A DNA stretch of 64,000 nucleotides from positions 1-64,000 of the forward strand of contig NZ_VYKL01000005.1 in NCBI RefSeq assembly GCF_008710145.1, given 5' to 3'. The notes beneath the pieces were generated by a model. The model saw only the letters and a program-made list of their open reading frames with translations, was not told where the DNA came from and did no database searches. This document shows, in pieces, positions 62,700-64,000 of this stretch; the first letter of the stretch is position 1; each line of letters begins with the position of its first letter. Position numbers and translations under genes: made by a program. The DNA comes from Niallia endozanthoxylica (lineage in GTDB: Bacteria > Bacillota > Bacilli > Bacillales > Cytobacillaceae).

Positions 62700-62882
62700 T
62701 TAACAAATTTCCTTAATTTGAGAAAAGCGAATGGAGTATACCTGTTGGTTCTCTCCTTTCAAAGAAAGTGTTTGTTGATTTATATTAAGGTTGCAAACAT
62801 GACCTTTACATGTCTGTGTTAGTCCGTCCTTGTAATAATTAATGGTAATTACACCGTCTTTTGCCAATCCTCTTAGAAACAT
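62700..62882 (-). CDS. Small hypothetical protein (YolD-like pattern)
   Basis: A 60-residue protein starting at ATG 62882, nine bases after AAGGGAG; a longer frame to 62945 lacks a ribosome-binding site. It is a small beta-rich protein (GVITINYYKDGLTQTCKGHVCNLNINQQTLSLKGENQQ...), whose last part reads SIRFSQIKEIC. The alternating pattern resembles small YolD-like or RNA-binding Sm-like folds, but I cannot assign a family. It has three cysteines. Confidence 0.5.
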   Translation of the reverse strand: MFLRGLAKDGVITINYYKDGLTQTCKGHVCNLNINQQTLSLKGENQQVYSIRFSQIKEIC

Positions 62883-63057
62883 GTACTTTTCTCCCTTCTT
62901 ATTATCAATACAACTAATTATATTCTTACGTAAAAATACTAACATTAGACGTTATGTCATTACTTTTTTGAATTTTTCCTACACTATGGTTATTACGCAG
63001 CTTTTGGGCTTATTAGTTAACGAGGCGAAAAAAGAACATTGCCAGCTTTACATGTAA

Positions 63058-63096
63058 AAAAGCCATACTGAGATCAGATGTCTCGGTATGGCTTTT
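63058..63096. terminator. Bidirectional terminator upstream of hmoA end
   Basis: AAAAGCCATACTGAGA and TCTCGGTATGGCTTTT pair with one G-U over 16 bp. It lies eight bases from the hmoA stop codon and has A and T runs on both sides. Confidence 0.85.
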
Positions 63097-63103
63097 CTTA
63101 AAT

Positions 63104-63436
63104 CTATTCAACTACTTTATATCTTCCATGCTCTGTAGAGATGACATATTCAGGCTTAGGCGGTTTGCCTCCGTGCTCTTTCATTTTATTTTTATGTCCT
63201 GCAATATGCTCTGGGCTTTTTTCCCATGCTTTCCAAGCCTCTTCTGACTCCCAGCGAACAATTACTAATACCTCTTCTTCACCGTGACGAACATTTTTTA
63301 CCAGTAATTCACGACCTAGAAAGCCTTCTCTCTGTTCTATTAATGATGGCCCTTGACCTGGCTTCTTTTTAAAACGTTCAATAACTTTATCAGAATTTCC
63401 TTCTGTAACTGTCCATTTACGAATTTGTACAAACAT
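63104..63436 (-). CDS. hmoA: Haem-degrading monooxygenase HmoA-like
   Basis: A 110-residue antibiotic-biosynthesis-monooxygenase (ABM) fold protein resembling HmoA/IsdG of Bacillus, which opens the haem ring to release iron. Typical parts are MFVQIRKWTVTEGNSDKVIERF, REGFLGRELLVKN and VLVIVRWESEEAWKAWEKSPEHIAGHK. I start at ATG 63436, after GGAGAG; the frame continuing to 63682 overlaps the Fur box and the next gene and is not translated. A strong Fur box upstream supports an iron-starvation role. Confidence 0.85.
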   Translation of the reverse strand: MFVQIRKWTVTEGNSDKVIERFKKKPGQGPSLIEQREGFLGRELLVKNVRHGEEEVLVIVRWESEEAWKAWEKSPEHIAGHKNKMKEHGGKPPKPEYVISTEHGRYKVVE

Positions 63437-63471
63437 TTTTCTCTCTCCTTTTACTTCACACACACCAAATC

Positions 63472-63490
63472 GATAATGAGAATCATTATC
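63472..63490 (-). promoter_or_regulatory. Fur box upstream of hmoA
   Basis: GATAATGAGAATCATTATC matches the classical 19-bp Fur box GATAATGATAATCATTATC at 18 of 19 positions. It lies about 36 bases upstream of the hmoA ATG, so iron-loaded Fur would repress hmoA. Confidence 0.88.
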
Positions 63491-63560
63491 AAATAAACAA
63501 TAACAGCCTATTTTATTATTTGTCAATATTAAGTTAAATTGGATTATTTTAAATAAAAAA

Positions 63561-63579
63561 AGCCGAAATACATTCGGCC
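63561..63579 (-). terminator. Intrinsic terminator after the GGDEF gene
   Basis: GCCGAA and TTCGGC form a small stem overlapping the stop codon of the GGDEF gene, followed on the minus strand by a run of seven T. Confidence 0.65.
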
Positions 63580-64000
63580 TACTGTTCAATGAAAGAATTA
63601 GAACAATTTCTCCCTTTTTGTTTCGCTTGATAAAGAGCTTTATCTGCTTCAACAATAAATTGGTCAATCGTCTGTTCCTCATTAGGGATTATGGTGTTCA
63701 CGCCTAAGCTAACCGTCACATATTGACTAACTGCCGAACCTGAATGTAGGATATTTTGACTTTCAACCGCTTTACGAATCATTTCAGCTGTAAGTTCCGC
63801 TTCCGCACGTTCGGTTTCAGGAAGGATGACACCAAACTCTTCTCCGCCATATCTAAACACCATGCCTCTTGTTTTCTTTGCAGTCACATCAATCGCATTT
63901 GCTACTTTTATTAAACAATCATCCCCTGCCTGGTGACCATACGTATCGTTAAACTTTTTAAAATAATCAATATCAAGCATAATAAGTGAAAGGGCAGCGG
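63579..64000 (-). CDS. GGDEF domain diguanylate cyclase, partial (5' end outside the window)
   Basis: The reading frame is open through the right edge, so only the C-terminal part (about 140 residues) is seen. It contains the metal-binding stretch LIMLDIDYFKKFNDTYGHQAGDDCL and the active-site RYGGEEFGVILPE, with an intact GGEEF motif, then the usual ending ADKALYQAKQKGRN. It should make cyclic di-GMP. The sensor part lies beyond base 64000. The stop codon overlaps a terminator hairpin. Confidence 0.88.
   Translation of the reverse strand, partial: AALSLIMLDIDYFKKFNDTYGHQAGDDCLIKVANAIDVTAKKTRGMVFRYGGEEFGVILPETERAEAELTAEMIRKAVESQNILHSGSAVSQYVTVSLGVNTIIPNEEQTIDQFIVEADKALYQAKQKGRNCSNSFIEQ

Noticed and set aside
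63436..63682. Long N-terminal extension of hmoA overlapping the GGDEF gene
   Set aside because: It would translate through the Fur box and the terminator; the ATG at 63436 gives the normal length with a ribosome-binding site.

Overview
The window comes from a low-GC, endospore-forming member of the Bacillaceae. It carries spore genes (two SASP genes, a gerA-type germinant receptor operon, a KinB-like kinase) and several Bacillus-type control elements (Per box, Fur box, sigma-G-like promoters, tandem rrn promoters). From memory of Bacillus subtilis gene order, bases 1-17,769 match the B. subtilis yfhD-ygxA segment: yfhD, yfhE, recX, yfhH, sspK, yfhP, mutY, yfhS, fabL, sspE, ygaB, ygaC, ygaD, ygaE, hemL/gsaB, bcp, perR, ygzB, ygxA. 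The extreme left edge is the first bases of a 16S rRNA gene on the minus strand, preceded by its leader and two promoters. I cannot name a species; the dispersed palindromic repeats suggest a relative outside the B. subtilis group.

Layout. 1-17.8 kb: conserved chromosomal backbone (housekeeping, oxidative stress, spore genes). 17.8-18.0 kb: a gene-free stretch crowded with DnaA-box-like 9-mers. 18-24.7 kb: pantothenate symporter pair, a peptidoglycan peptidase, and a four-gene gerA-type operon behind a 25-bp perfect palindrome. 24.8-37.8 kb: a HemAT-like aerotaxis receptor, an rRNA methyltransferase, a CorC-type membrane protein flanked by two copies of a ~180-195 bp repeat, a P-type cation ATPase behind a yybP-ykoY (manganese) riboswitch, a LysR regulator, two DUF3147 paralogues, a BCCT transporter and a KinB-like kinase. 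37.9-61.5 kb: a large, almost entirely minus-strand amino-acid catabolic region. 61.7-64 kb: LysR regulator, a small unknown protein, a Fur-box-controlled HmoA-type haem monooxygenase and a GGDEF protein cut by the right edge.

The catabolic region appears to hold two modules plus ald. Module 1 (40.3-46.8 kb) encodes a multi-subunit flavin/2Fe-2S amine dehydrogenase, a DapA-family lyase/deaminase, an Asp/Glu-racemase-family protein and an aldehyde dehydrogenase. This is the enzyme set expected for D-hydroxyproline to 2-oxoglutarate, but the canonical proline-racemase-type epimerase is absent. Module 2 (56.8-61.5 kb) encodes a class III aminotransferase, a methylmalonate-semialdehyde-type dehydrogenase and a PucR-family regulator, suggesting use of beta-alanine or a similar omega-amino acid. 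Between them lie three AgcS sodium/amino-acid symporters, a fragment of a fourth, an EutH-like permease and two YczE-family membrane proteins.

The most interesting signal is a 17-bp dyad (TTrGACA-N3-TGTnAAA) upstream of five separate genes: ald, the aldehyde dehydrogenase, two AgcS genes and the semialdehyde dehydrogenase. In every case the dyad centre lies exactly 31 bp upstream of an AT-rich -10-like hexamer, as expected for one class II activator. The PucR-family protein encoded in the same region is the natural candidate; B. subtilis ald is controlled by AdeR, a PucR-family protein.
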